A stretch of 15,682 bases of DNA from Anaerolineales bacterium (GCA_012032575.1 JAAUSP010000121.1:1-15682); one strand, 5' to 3'. Shown: positions 1 to 6,858, numbered from the stretch's first letter. Numbers and translations: made by a program. Notes: generated from the letters alone by a model not told the origin.

Positions 1-131
1 ACATTTTGTATGGTGAGCAAGTGACCATTGTGCCGGGCGGTCTGACCCGCGTGGCCCTCCGGCGCGGTTCCCTGGTGGTCAACTCCTCCCAGGGCGGCGG
101 AAGCAAGGATACGTGGGTGTTGTATGAATAA
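1..131 (+). CDS. C-terminal end of a circularly permuted ATP-grasp (type 2) protein, partial
   Basis: Only the last 42 codons are present; the reading frame starts at base 3 and ends with TAA at 129-131. The visible tail contains [10 protein letters not shown] followed by [16 protein letters not shown], a C-terminal signature I associate with the circularly permuted ATP-grasp family. These enzymes are thought to form amide or peptide bonds using ATP. The identification is supported by the two genes that follow, alpha-E and transglutaminase-like, which commonly travel with this family. The 5' part lies outside the window, so nothing can be said about its start or promoter. The alpha-E gene begins 148 bases downstream, beyond a palindromic repeat. 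Confidence 0.85.
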   Translation, partial: ILYGEQVTIVPGGLTRVALRRGSLVVNSSQGGGSKDTWVLYE

Positions 132-166
132 TGTATTTTTCGCCTCCTTTAAAAATAGCTTGGTTC

Positions 167-246
167 ATGTCACTGCGAGCCGTAGGCGAAGCAGTCTCCT
201 ACCCCAACGAGGGGATTGCTTCGGCCTTACGGCCTCGCAATGACAT
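167..246. repeat. 80-bp imperfect inverted repeat (REP/MITE-like palindrome)
   Basis: The left arm begins ATGTCACTGCGAGCCGTAGG and the right arm ends GGCCTCGCAATGACAT. The arms are near-complementary over about 35 bases each, around a short centre at roughly 203-210. Both include the GAAGCA(G/A)TC...GATTGCTTC core, seen in palindromic intergenic repeats of several bacterial phyla. No open frame is evident. It sits between two genes read in the same direction, so it would form a large hairpin in the operon transcript and could affect mRNA stability or dampen downstream expression. That effect is inference. Confidence 0.8.
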
Positions 247-279
247 TTTTACGCAACACGTAAGACGCTAGAGGTCCCC

Positions 280-1251
280 ATGCTGTCACGAGTCGCCGAC
301 CATTTATACTGGATGAGCCGCTACCTGGAACGGGCCGAACATACCGCCCGGTTGATTGGGGTGCATCTTGATTTGATGCTCGACCAGTCTCCGGTTATGG
401 CTGCTTCGCGCCGGGAACGGCTGGCGGCCAGCCTGGCGACCGTTCTGCCGCCTGAAAGCTTGCAGGATGATTACCACACCATCCAGGCACTGACCTTTAG
501 CCCGGCCAATAAATCCTCTATTGTGGCCTGCATTGCCGCCGCCCGTGAAAACGCCCAGAACGTGCGCGAACAGATCAGCTCGGAAATGTGGGAGCAGATC
601 AATCAGCTTTATCTCTCGCTCAAACAGGCCAAACCCGAAAAGATATGGCGCACAGAGCCGCACCGCTTTTTTCGCTCGGTCAAAGAAGGGGCGCACCTGT
701 TTCAGGGCTTGACCGACTCTACCATGAATCACGGCGAAGGCTGGCATTTTATTCAGGTGGGCCGCTTCATCGAGCGGGTCGGCGCTACGGCCGCTTTGCT
801 GGATGTCCATTATGGGGCTTTTAACCAATCGCTTCAAGATTTCAGCCTGCCCGGTGGCTATCTGGAGTGGATTGGCTTATTGCGGAGCTGCACCGCCTTT
901 GAATCGTACTGCAAAGTCTACACCGCCGATTTTCAGGCTGAGGCCATTGCCGAGTTTTTGCTGCTCAACCACGAATTTCCTCACTCTGTTTACTTTGCCG
1001 TTAATGAGATACAGGCGGCGTTGCACGGAATTGCCGAGTTGACCGAGACACGCAAGGTGGGCCGGGTCTATCGGCTGGTGGGCCGGCTGCGGGCCACCTT
1101 CGATTTTGACCAGATTGATGAAATTATGGCCGCCGGCCTGCACCTCTATTTGCAGGACATCCAGAGCCAGTGCCGCCAGATTCACCAGGCGTTGTATCAG
1201 ACCTTTATTACCTACCCCATCGAGGCGGCTCTGACTGCCGAGGGACGTTAG
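280..1251 (+). CDS. Alpha-E domain protein (DUF403 family)
   Basis: A 323-residue protein whose N-terminus, MLSRVADHLYWMSRYLERAE, is the hallmark of the all-helical alpha-E family; the length is normal for that family. A GAGGT at 271-275 lies four bases before the ATG and supports the start. The biochemical role of alpha-E proteins is not established. They occur with circularly permuted ATP-grasp ligases and transglutaminase-like proteases, and that is the arrangement here: the ATP-grasp end is upstream and the transglutaminase starts 13 bases downstream. The trio is predicted from comparative genomics to act on peptide-like or peptide-tagged products. I see no signal peptide or membrane segment, so the protein is probably cytoplasmic. 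The family call is firm; the function is not. Confidence 0.92.
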   Translation: MLSRVADHLYWMSRYLERAEHTARLIGVHLDLMLDQSPVMAASRRERLAASLATVLPPESLQDDYHTIQALTFSPANKSSIVACIAAARENAQNVREQISSEMWEQINQLYLSLKQAKPEKIWRTEPHRFFRSVKEGAHLFQGLTDSTMNHGEGWHFIQVGRFIERVGATAALLDVHYGAFNQSLQDFSLPGGYLEWIGLLRSCTAFESYCKVYTADFQAEAIAEFLLLNHEFPHSVYFAVNEIQAALHGIAELTETRKVGRVYRLVGRLRATFDFDQIDEIMAAGLHLYLQDIQSQCRQIHQALYQTFITYPIEAALTAEGR

Positions 1252-1264
1252 AGGATTTGTTTTC

Positions 1265-2248
1265 ATGTATTATTCTATCCGCCACATCACCCGCTTCCGC
1301 TACAATGTGCCGATCCACGAAAGTATGATGGAATTGCGTATGCAGCCCCGCGACGAGGGCCGGCAGCGCCGCCATTCCTTTGAGTTGTCCATTAACCCGC
1401 GCGCACAAGTGACGCATTATCGGGATTATCTGGGTAACACAGTTCACCATTTCGATATTCCCGGCCAGCACACCCAATTGGTCATCACCTCTCAGGCCAT
1501 GATCGAGCTGACTCCGCCGCCGCCTTTGCCCGACGCCCTGAGTGCGGATGCCTGGGACGCCCTGGATCAGATGATTCAGCAAGGAGACTACTGGGAAATG
1601 TTATCCCCAAGTCACTTTGCCCGGCCCACCGATCTGCTGACCGATCTGGCCGCCGAACTAAACCTTCACCGTGAGGCTGATCCCCTGACCACCCTGCGCC
1701 ACCTCAATACGGCTATGCGTGATACCTTCGATTATCAGCCCAGCGGCACGCGGGTGGATTCGCCCATTGATGAGGCGATGCAAAAACGGCAGGGCGTGTG
1801 CCAGGATTTCGCCCATATTATGATCGCTCTGGTACGACAAATGGGGATTCCCTGCCGTTATGTCAGCGGCTATTTATTTCACCGGCGGGAAGATCACGAC
1901 CGCTCTGAGGCCGACGCCACCCATGCCTGGGTGGAGGCGCTGCTGCCGGAATTAGGCTGGATTGGCTTTGACCCGACCAATGATCTCATTGCGGGAGACC
2001 GCCATATTCGGGTGGCAGTGGGGCGGGATTACGCCGACGTACCGCCGACGCGAGGGGTTTTCAAGGGAGACGCCCGCAGCGAGCTCAGCGTAGCCGTCCA
2101 AGTCCGCCCGGCCGACGACGCCTATATCCATAAACTCACCCTGACCGAACCGGAACTACCGCCCCTAACCTGGCTCCCGGCCGAGGCCGAGCCTGAGGTG
2201 GAGGTTGACCTCCTGCGGCAGCAGCAACAGCAGCAGCAGCAGCAGTAA
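1265..2248 (+). CDS. Transglutaminase-like cysteine protease family protein
   Basis: A 327-residue protein. Residues 1-85 form the bacterial transglutaminase-like N-terminal beta domain (YYSIRHITRFRYNVPIHES). Residues 140-260 form the papain-like core. The predicted catalytic triad is present: C179 in RQGVCQDFAH, H220 in DATHAW and D236 in GFDPTND. Despite the family name, such proteins usually act as peptidases or amidases. An AGAGGA lies nine bases before the ATG, and the alpha-E gene ends 13 bases upstream, so the two are surely cotranscribed. The C-terminus is odd: after residue 300 it turns acidic and proline-rich and ends in nine glutamines encoded almost only by CAG. There is no signal peptide. 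The gene is followed directly by a strong terminator, which ends the operon. Confidence 0.93.
   Translation: MYYSIRHITRFRYNVPIHESMMELRMQPRDEGRQRRHSFELSINPRAQVTHYRDYLGNTVHHFDIPGQHTQLVITSQAMIELTPPPPLPDALSADAWDALDQMIQQGDYWEMLSPSHFARPTDLLTDLAAELNLHREADPLTTLRHLNTAMRDTFDYQPSGTRVDSPIDEAMQKRQGVCQDFAHIMIALVRQMGIPCRYVSGYLFHRREDHDRSEADATHAWVEALLPELGWIGFDPTNDLIAGDRHIRVAVGRDYADVPPTRGVFKGDARSELSVAVQVRPADDAYIHKLTLTEPELPPLTWLPAEAEPEVEVDLLRQQQQQQQQQ
2219..2245 (+). repeat. CAG trinucleotide tract encoding a terminal poly-Gln
   Basis: Nine consecutive Gln codons (CAG CAG CAA, then six CAG) directly precede the TAA stop of the transglutaminase-like gene. Pure trinucleotide tracts tend to change length by strand slippage, so the tail length may vary between strains. 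Length changes here would keep the reading frame. Confidence 0.9.
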
Positions 2249-2264
2249 TAATAGTAATCGAGCA

Positions 2265-2301
2265 AAAAAGAGTCTCTCCCAAATCGGGAGAGACTCTTTT
2301 T
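2265..2301. terminator. Strong bidirectional intrinsic terminator
   Basis: A perfect 16-bp stem (left arm 2265-2280, right arm 2286-2301) with a 5-base loop, AAATC. The inner stem is GAGTCTCTCCC/GGGAGAGACTC, and the A and T runs at its ends supply a U-tract in either direction. It lies between the plus-strand transglutaminase gene and the minus-strand methylase gene, so it can end transcription from both sides. It marks the left edge of the restriction-modification island. Confidence 0.92.
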
Positions 2302-2335
2302 AGTTTGACATAAACTCTTTTTGTCGGTATGCTAG

Positions 2336-3214
2336 TTATATGCCCAATCTGATTTGCTGCGGCCCGATGCGCTCGCTATGGGTTTCAGTGGGCGGTGCAA
2401 AATTGGTAATGAGAACTTCCTTATTTAATACTCGTTCCGAACCGTTCTTTTTCGTTTTCATACCGGAGAAAGATTGTACCGGGATAACATAATCGCCCAA
2501 ATATAAATCGTGTATTTCCGGCTGATCATAGGAAGATAGAATCCATTTGCATTTTGCCGTACTGAGACGTTCAGCCAGTTTTTGGTGATCTTCCCAATTT
2601 CTCATATTGTGAGCATAATTACAGCCGTTACCAGGATAAGGAGGATCAATATACATCACTGTCCCTGGCCGATCATATCGCTCAAAACAGTCTTGCCAGG
2701 GGAGGTTTTCAATAATTACGGTACGGAGACGTTCATACACCGGCTCCAAACGCTGCCGCAGTGTCTTCAACGCGCCAATCAGCCGGTTGCCATGACCGCC
2801 ATCGGTAATGCTGGTGGCAAAACGGGGATAATCCAACTCGCCACCCCAGCCGGCCATAATCAGATAATAGAAACGGTGAGCGCGCTGCACGTCAGTCAGT
2901 TGCGTAGAATCTAACTCAGCCAGCCGGTTAAATTCTGCCCGTGAGACTAACTCCCATTCAAAGGACTCGATCAAGGCTTCGGGCTTTTCTTTAACGACAC
3001 GAAAAAAAGTAATCAAATCCTGATCAATGTCGTTCAAAACTTCCACATCACTGAGCGGCTTGGCGAACAATGTCCAGGCTGCTCCAGCGAATAACTCAAT
3101 ATAACAGGTATGAGGCGGCAGCAATGCCACAATCTGCTTCCGCAGGCGAGATTTGCCGCCCACCCATTTGATGGGGCTGTTAATCATTTGGTATTCGCCG
3201 TTTTTAGCAGTCAT
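2336..3214 (-). CDS. DNA adenine methylase, Dam / D12 class (modification enzyme)
   Basis: Predicted to transfer a methyl group from S-adenosylmethionine to the N6 of adenine in a specific DNA site. Numbered from the chosen start (292 residues), motif X is KWVGGKSRL at 16-24, motif I is IELFAGAAWTLF at 39-50 and catalytic motif IV is DPPY at 190-193. The motif order and length fit the Dam/D12 (alpha) class, which includes M.EcoRV and phage Dam enzymes. An ATG at 3247 in the same frame would add 11 residues. I prefer the ATG at 3214 because AAAGGA lies about nine bases upstream of it and the extra segment looks like leader. The gene diverges from a controller-protein gene and a putative endonuclease and has its own promoter and operator-like palindrome. 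The target sequence cannot be read from the protein; GATC is only one possibility. Confidence 0.93.
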   Translation of the reverse strand: MTAKNGEYQMINSPIKWVGGKSRLRKQIVALLPPHTCYIELFAGAAWTLFAKPLSDVEVLNDIDQDLITFFRVVKEKPEALIESFEWELVSRAEFNRLAELDSTQLTDVQRAHRFYYLIMAGWGGELDYPRFATSITDGGHGNRLIGALKTLRQRLEPVYERLRTVIIENLPWQDCFERYDRPGTVMYIDPPYPGNGCNYAHNMRNWEDHQKLAERLSTAKCKWILSSYDQPEIHDLYLGDYVIPVQSFSGMKTKKNGSERVLNKEVLITNFAPPTETHSERIGPQQIRLGI

Positions 3215-3251
3215 GCAATCAGGTCCTTTTGATTTACACAGTACCAAATAC

Positions 3252-3268
3252 TGTCTCTATTAGAGACA
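3252..3268. promoter_or_regulatory. Operator-like palindrome at the methylase transcription start
   Basis: A perfect 17-bp palindrome, TGTCTCTA-T-TAGAGACA, lies immediately downstream of the methylase -10 box, over its expected transcription start and upstream of its start codon. Controller proteins of type II restriction-modification systems bind palindromic boxes in this position, and a protein bound here would be expected to repress the methylase. The likely binder is the XRE protein encoded at 3349-3594. Binding is inferred from position and symmetry only. Confidence 0.7.
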
Positions 3269-3269
3269 T

Positions 3270-3298
3270 AATTTATCACATTAATCAATAGATGTCAA
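3270..3298 (-). promoter_or_regulatory. Promoter of the adenine methylase gene
   Basis: Reading the minus strand, a consensus -35 TTGACA (3298-3293) is followed after 17 bases by TAAATT (3275-3270). The methylase start is about 55 bases further on. The -35 box overlaps the presumed -35 region of the opposing controller-gene promoter, so the two promoters probably compete or are coordinately switched. Confidence 0.75.
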
Positions 3299-3319
3299 GA
3301 GTATCAATAAGAATATTAT
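3292..3319 (+). promoter_or_regulatory. Probable promoter of the controller/endonuclease genes
   Basis: On the plus strand a -10-like TATTAT lies at 3314-3319, with a poor -35 candidate ATGTCA at 3292-3297, 16 bases upstream. The weak -35 contrasts with the consensus methylase promoter on the other strand. This would let the methylase be made before the endonuclease, but the activity order is inference. Confidence 0.5.
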
Positions 3320-3348
3320 AGCACATTTTTTCTAAGACCAAGCAGCTT

Positions 3349-3594
3349 ATGCAAAGATTTGGCGAAAAACTACGCGCCTTGCGAATACAAAACCGAATGA
3401 CCCTCAAGGATTTAGCTATTGCCCTCGGGCATACTGCTCATGGTTATATCAGTGAAATCGAATTTGGCAAGAAAAAACCAACCGCAGAATTTGTCCTCAA
3501 TGTAGCCCGCTTATTCAATGTAACCACCGATCAATTGTTGAAGGACGAGTTGGATTTAGACATCAATCGCTCAGACCCAAATAGAGAGGAATAG
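3349..3594 (+). CDS. XRE-family regulator, probable controller (C) protein of the R-M system
   Basis: An 81-residue protein with a Cro/C1-type helix-turn-helix at about residues 18-55: MTLKDLAIALGHTAHGYISE, then E37, G40 and KKKPT. The size and the position, directly upstream of a putative endonuclease gene and divergent from a methylase, match controller proteins such as those of the PvuII and Esp1396I systems. Those proteins activate their own promoter and delay endonuclease synthesis. The ribosome-binding site is weak: only AAGCAG lies near the ATG. The tail from residue 66 is acidic and unlike a second domain. The endonuclease gene follows after five bases, so the two are cotranscribed and possibly translationally coupled. 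A simple repressor role cannot be excluded. Confidence 0.85.
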   Translation: MQRFGEKLRALRIQNRMTLKDLAIALGHTAHGYISEIEFGKKKPTAEFVLNVARLFNVTTDQLLKDELDLDINRSDPNREE

Positions 3595-3599
3595 CTATA

Positions 3600-4397
3600 A
3601 TGTCTACTGTCTTTGTAAATCGCCCACCAACCTCCCAAGAATTAGAAAAACTTCGTCTCGTTTTAAGCACTTATCAGGATGGAACCGGTCAACTTGTTTT
3701 CAAAAATAACATCTTTTTACCAGGCTGGCGAGATTTTGAACGTTCTGTTGCTCTGGTTTTTAATGGTCAAGCTCAGGAAAGTAAGGCAATCTTTGATGTT
3801 TTGCTTTCAGACTCCGAGCAGAGTGGTCTCAATTATGGATTATCCTGCAAAATGCGTGAGACTTTGAGTTACCTTGATAGAACTAATCGAGTGACGATAG
3901 AAGTCTCCAATTCTGCCGGGAAATTTTGGGGTGCTCTCAGAGCACACGGGCTGAATGAAGAAAACTACGAGAGTAACCCTGAGCTAGCCGGAAAAGCGAT
4001 TATTGAATTAGTCGAAAGCTGGCATAATACTGTAAGTATTGCGAACGGTGGAAACGTTGACCTTACTGGAAGCTACTACTTGGCCCTTCAATGGGATAAA
4101 AAGTCTGGATATTACCAATTGTTTCAACTTCCTCTCAACCTACCTGATTATCGAACCTTGCACTGGCGTGTAATCAGCAGACGTCTCATTTCAATTGATT
4201 CTGAAGGTGTACTTTTTGAATGGTACGGGCTTTCTGGCGGGCAATTGAAATATTACCCTTTTGCCAATAAAGCTATTTGGAAATCTGAACGTTTCAAATT
4301 GGAACCGCTGCCCAAAAATGAAGTAGGGTATGGGATTTTACGCAAGGTGACCGATTATTTCCCAGATCTTTGGGAATCAGCATGCAAAGACTCTTAA
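3600..4397 (+). CDS. Putative type II restriction endonuclease, PD-(D/E)XK-like
   Basis: I do not recognise this 265-residue protein as a named restriction enzyme family. The call rests first on context: it follows a controller gene by five bases, diverges from a DNA methylase, and its SD-like GAGG lies inside the end of the controller gene. It rests secondly on a plausible nuclease core. E47 lies in a helix-like stretch (RDFERSVALVF). D66 lies in the strand-like AIFDVLL. K84 lies in GLSCKMR, giving D-x17-S-x-K, with E101 further on. Ser in place of the usual acidic residue before the Lys is known in some type II enzymes such as Cfr10I. The C-terminal half (about 150-265) is rich in aromatic residues and may hold the target-recognition part. 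No membrane segment or signal peptide is seen. Nuclease activity is inferred; other effector functions remain possible. Confidence 0.65.
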   Translation: MSTVFVNRPPTSQELEKLRLVLSTYQDGTGQLVFKNNIFLPGWRDFERSVALVFNGQAQESKAIFDVLLSDSEQSGLNYGLSCKMRETLSYLDRTNRVTIEVSNSAGKFWGALRAHGLNEENYESNPELAGKAIIELVESWHNTVSIANGGNVDLTGSYYLALQWDKKSGYYQLFQLPLNLPDYRTLHWRVISRRLISIDSEGVLFEWYGLSGGQLKYYPFANKAIWKSERFKLEPLPKNEVGYGILRKVTDYFPDLWESACKDS

Positions 4398-4421
4398 TGA
4401 GCGAGTAAGAAATTTTTGTAG

Positions 4422-5672
4422 CTAAATCTTCCTAAAAGCAAGAATATGTTCCACGCTAATACCACCGCCATCTGTTCCCAGATTAGGAATTCGCTTTTTG
4501 CGAATATTTCGGCTGTAGTAATCAACAAATTTGACTCCCCCAATTGAATTAAACAACTCAAGAGTAATATTGGCGTTATCAAAAAGAGTTCGAGATAAAA
4601 CACGATTACCAATAACAATGATAATCCAATTAGATACTACTCTTTTCATTTCTTTGAGGGCTTCATAATAATCGGCATAAAATGCAACCGCATCTTGATA
4701 ATGCTTTGTGCTGCGGTTTAACACATTTGATGCAGCTACATGTAGCGTCATTGATGGGGGAAGTGTCTTGTTTTTGTGATTTCCACCTAAAAACCATCTC
4801 TTGTGTTGATCAATAACTGTTGGAGATAAACCTAACCATTCCAGCATATATCTTGAAAATTGAAAGTACCCCACACCATTGGTATCATCGGCATAAGGCG
4901 GTGAGCAAATAATACTATGATATTCTTCATTTTCTAGCGGAAGATTTTTAGCATCTGCTGTTTCAATCCTCGCTGTAAAGCTTTTTGGTAAATTGGGCAC
5001 TTGTTCAATAGCTAATTTAGCGCGTTCTGAAAATATGCTAAATGAATTAGGCTGAAAAGTTTCCAGGTCTCTACCCTGTAATTTACGCAAGCGAACCTCT
5101 CCTCGATATGTGAGCATGACACTTCGCACAGTTGCGGAGAGAATTGCAAAAAATAGATTCTTTACTTTTTCATCCTGACATTCGTTGATCACATAGCTCA
5201 ATGCTGATAATTCAGGAAGGGTTTCGTGTTTAAACCAATATTTAGCCTGTTCGCTAATTTGCGGTTGAAACTGTCCAACTAAATCCCTGGCTTTATTTTA
5301 TATATGATTATATTCCGTTTGAATGACGTGACGATCCAGCCAAGTAGTTTTTGATTTAGATAAAATTACAGCCAGAGGATTAATATCAAAACCAGCACAA
5401 TCACGTCCTGATAAAATGCTTTCAATTAGAACACCACCGCCACCACAAAACGGATCAAGAACCTTTTTTTTCGTAGGAACATAAGTGTTTATCAATTTTC
5501 TGGCTAGAGGTGGATTAATGGCAGCTACATAGGCGTGTAAAGAGTGAGTTGCATGACGAGTGGACTCACCTTCGAAATTTAGATCAGTACCCTCTAATAA
5601 GCGTTTATTTGTAACTGCAACAATATCTCCAGGTGTATAACTATATATTTCACGTTCAGGCGATAATGGCAT
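4422..5672 (-). pseudogene. Second DNA amino-methyltransferase (SPPY type), interrupted by one in-frame TAA
   Basis: Two open stretches in one frame, 5672-5301 and 5297-4422, are separated only by a TAA at 5298-5300; the 32 codons after it are open and read naturally (NKARDLVGQF...). Together they form one methyltransferase of about 416 codons. The SAM-binding motif I, VLDPFCGGGGVLIE, is at about 71-84, an acidic motif II follows at D96, and catalytic motif IV, CSPPYAD, is at about 256-262. SPPY is most typical of N4-cytosine enzymes, although an N6-adenine product cannot be ruled out. AGGA lies five to six bases before the ATG. A split two-subunit enzyme is possible, but the second half has only a TTG at 5201 and no good ribosome-binding site. 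The gene lies 32 bases after the XRE gene at 5705-6019 and is probably cotranscribed with it. It converges on the endonuclease gene, with 24 bases between them and no clear terminator. Confidence 0.85.
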
Positions 5673-5704
5673 GTTTTTCCTGCGAAGTTAATGAAGTTGT
5701 TATA

Positions 5705-6019
5705 TTACTTAGGTGTTTCCACTTTATACGGCACAATCCGCTCCCGCACAATATTTAATGCTTGCAAGGTAGTCTCTTGAGGCCCATACTCCAAAATAAT
5801 TCTGTCGGCAATCACCTGGGCGGTCAATTCGGCCAATGGTACACCAAAGTACTCGGCAAACCGGGCGAGTTGGACCTCGGTTGGTAATCTCTCCCCTCGC
5901 TCGATTTTACTCAACAAGGTCGAATCAATCTCCACCGCTGCCGCCACTACTCGCAATGGCTCGCTACGTTGTTTGCGCCAGGCGCGAATCGTTTCCCCAA
6001 AAGTTTGTTCTAAATCCAC
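5705..6019 (-). CDS. XRE-family transcriptional regulator linked to the second methyltransferase
   Basis: A 104-residue protein with a Cro/C1-type helix-turn-helix at about residues 8-65: ETIRAWRKQRSEPLRVVAAA, then STLLSKIERGERLPT with the usual S-K-I-E-R-G turn. The C-terminal 35 residues may be a dimerisation tail. Translation starts at GTG (6019-6017); no strong ribosome-binding site precedes it. It has a near-consensus promoter overlapped by repeated TGTCT words, which suggests self-repression. The methyltransferase gene follows after 32 bases. It resembles the first controller protein only in fold, and the two may regulate separate units. Confidence 0.85.
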   Translation of the reverse strand: MDLEQTFGETIRAWRKQRSEPLRVVAAAVEIDSTLLSKIERGERLPTEVQLARFAEYFGVPLAELTAQVIADRIILEYGPQETTLQALNIVRERIVPYKVETPK

Positions 6020-6025
6020 AAATAA

Positions 6026-6079
6026 TGTCTTGTTTGTTATTGTCTTGACAAATTTTGTCTAATTCTATCACATTTGTCT
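6026..6079. promoter_or_regulatory. Operator-like array of TGTCT repeats in front of the second XRE gene
   Basis: TGTCT occurs on the plus strand at 6026-6030, 6041-6045, 6056-6060 and 6075-6079, with start-to-start spacings of 15, 15 and 19 bases. One copy lies in a small palindrome, TTGTC-TT-GACAA (6040-6051). The array covers the -10 box, transcription start and leader of the XRE gene, a position suited to autorepression. Confidence 0.65.
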
Positions 6080-6090
6080 TGTAAAGTCAA
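6062..6090 (-). promoter_or_regulatory. Promoter of the second XRE / methyltransferase operon
   Basis: Minus strand: -35 TTGACT (6090-6085), a 17-base spacer, then -10 TAGAAT (6067-6062). The GTG start is about 43 bases downstream. The -35 box adjoins the stop codon of the HAD hydrolase gene, and AGTC-AAGA-GACT (6085-6096) forms a further short palindrome there. Confidence 0.75.
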
Positions 6091-6095
6091 GAGAC

Positions 6096-6841
6096 TCAAA
6101 ACTCATTCCATTGTTGTAATAATGGTTCTAATTCGAGATGACTTTGGATCACCGCATCCGGCGTAATCTTCGGACCATTTTCCAGTCCGTTGGCCTGATC
6201 CTCGTTGAGGCCGATGTACTGCACCGCCCGCATACCGACCGCCTGCGCCCCGGCAATATCGGTTCGCAGGAGGTCGCCGATGTGAACGGCTTCGGCGGGG
6301 GCAGCATCGAGCGCGGCGAGGGTGGTCAAAAAAGCAGAGGGATGGGGTTTGCTGCGGCCTATCTCGTCGGAAAAAGTGAGGTGGGTAAAGTAGCCGGTCA
6401 GGTGGTCACGCTCCAACAGTTGGCGCAGCACCCGCCCCGGCGTGATGCCCGTATCGGAGATAATCGCCAGGCGGTAGCGGCTGGCAAGATCGGGCAGAAC
6501 GGTGAGAACTTCGGGAGCGAGGACAGGGGCGTCGGCCAGGATGCTGTGTTCCATGGTCTGTTGGATTTCGGCCAGCAAGTCCGCCTCCAGGGTCAGGCTT
6601 AAATGGCCCAGCATCACCGCCAGCCATTCGTCGGCGGTCATGGTGCGATGCTCCTCAGTCCAGGTGCGGCTCCAGGTTTGGCGGGCCAACTGCACCGCCG
6701 CCTCCAATTGATCGAGGGCCACACTCGACCCGTTGCCCTGCTCAATCACCTCCTTCAGGTGTAGCAGGCGCTTGGTGTAATCTGTGGCTTTGCTCTTGTA
6801 AAGGGTGGACCAAAATCGAATGTGATGGCTTTGATCGGCAA
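6096..6841 (-). pseudogene. HAD-superfamily hydrolase with a 1-nt frameshift in motif I
   Basis: A HAD-type phosphatase or dehalogenase-like hydrolase. The frame open from 6749 to 6096 holds motif II (ISDTG), the motif III lysine (RSKPHPSAF) and motif IV (HIGDLLRTDIAGA). The N-terminus lies upstream in another frame. From a TTG at 6841, with AGGAG at 6852-6848 ideally spaced, it reads MPIKAITFDF, which holds the nucleophile D9 of motif I. One extra T in the TTTT run at 6812-6815 would join the two frames as ITFDFWSTLYK, the expected family sequence. The restored protein is 248 residues. As it stands, the nucleophile and the remaining motifs are in different frames. The loss is in a short homopolymer and two other genes in the window show the same kind of defect, so a sequencing error is likely. 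The substrate is unknown. Confidence 0.85.
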
Positions 6842-6858
6842 GGTTGTCTCCTGGGGAA

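Larger units (their letters stand above)
2302..6095. other. AT-rich restriction-modification island (likely horizontally acquired)
   Basis: Between the terminator at 2301 and the HAD hydrolase gene ending at 6096, the sequence is visibly more AT-rich than either flank. All five genes here are DNA methyltransferases, a putative endonuclease or XRE regulators. Order: methylase (minus), controller gene and endonuclease (plus), second methyltransferase (minus, interrupted), second regulator (minus). I found no integrase, transposase, tRNA or clear target-site duplication, so the mode of insertion is unknown. The site lies between two convergently oriented host gene groups, where insertion would do little harm. 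Confidence 0.75.

Noticed and set aside
3215..3247. N-terminal extension of the adenine methylase from an ATG at 3247
   Set aside because: The ATG at 3214 has a well-spaced AAAGGA and the added 11 residues (MVLCKSKGPDC) look like translated leader. It remains possible because the promoter lies upstream of both.
4394..4618. Hydrophobic 74-codon minus-strand frame that could pass for a small membrane protein
   Set aside because: It overlaps the conserved 3' part of the second methyltransferase in another frame on the same strand, and I see no ribosome-binding site.
5298..5300. Stop-codon recoding (TAA as sense) or programmed read-through in the second methyltransferase
   Set aside because: TAA ends the neighbouring genes normally and I see no obvious recoding signal. 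A point mutation or sequence error is simpler.
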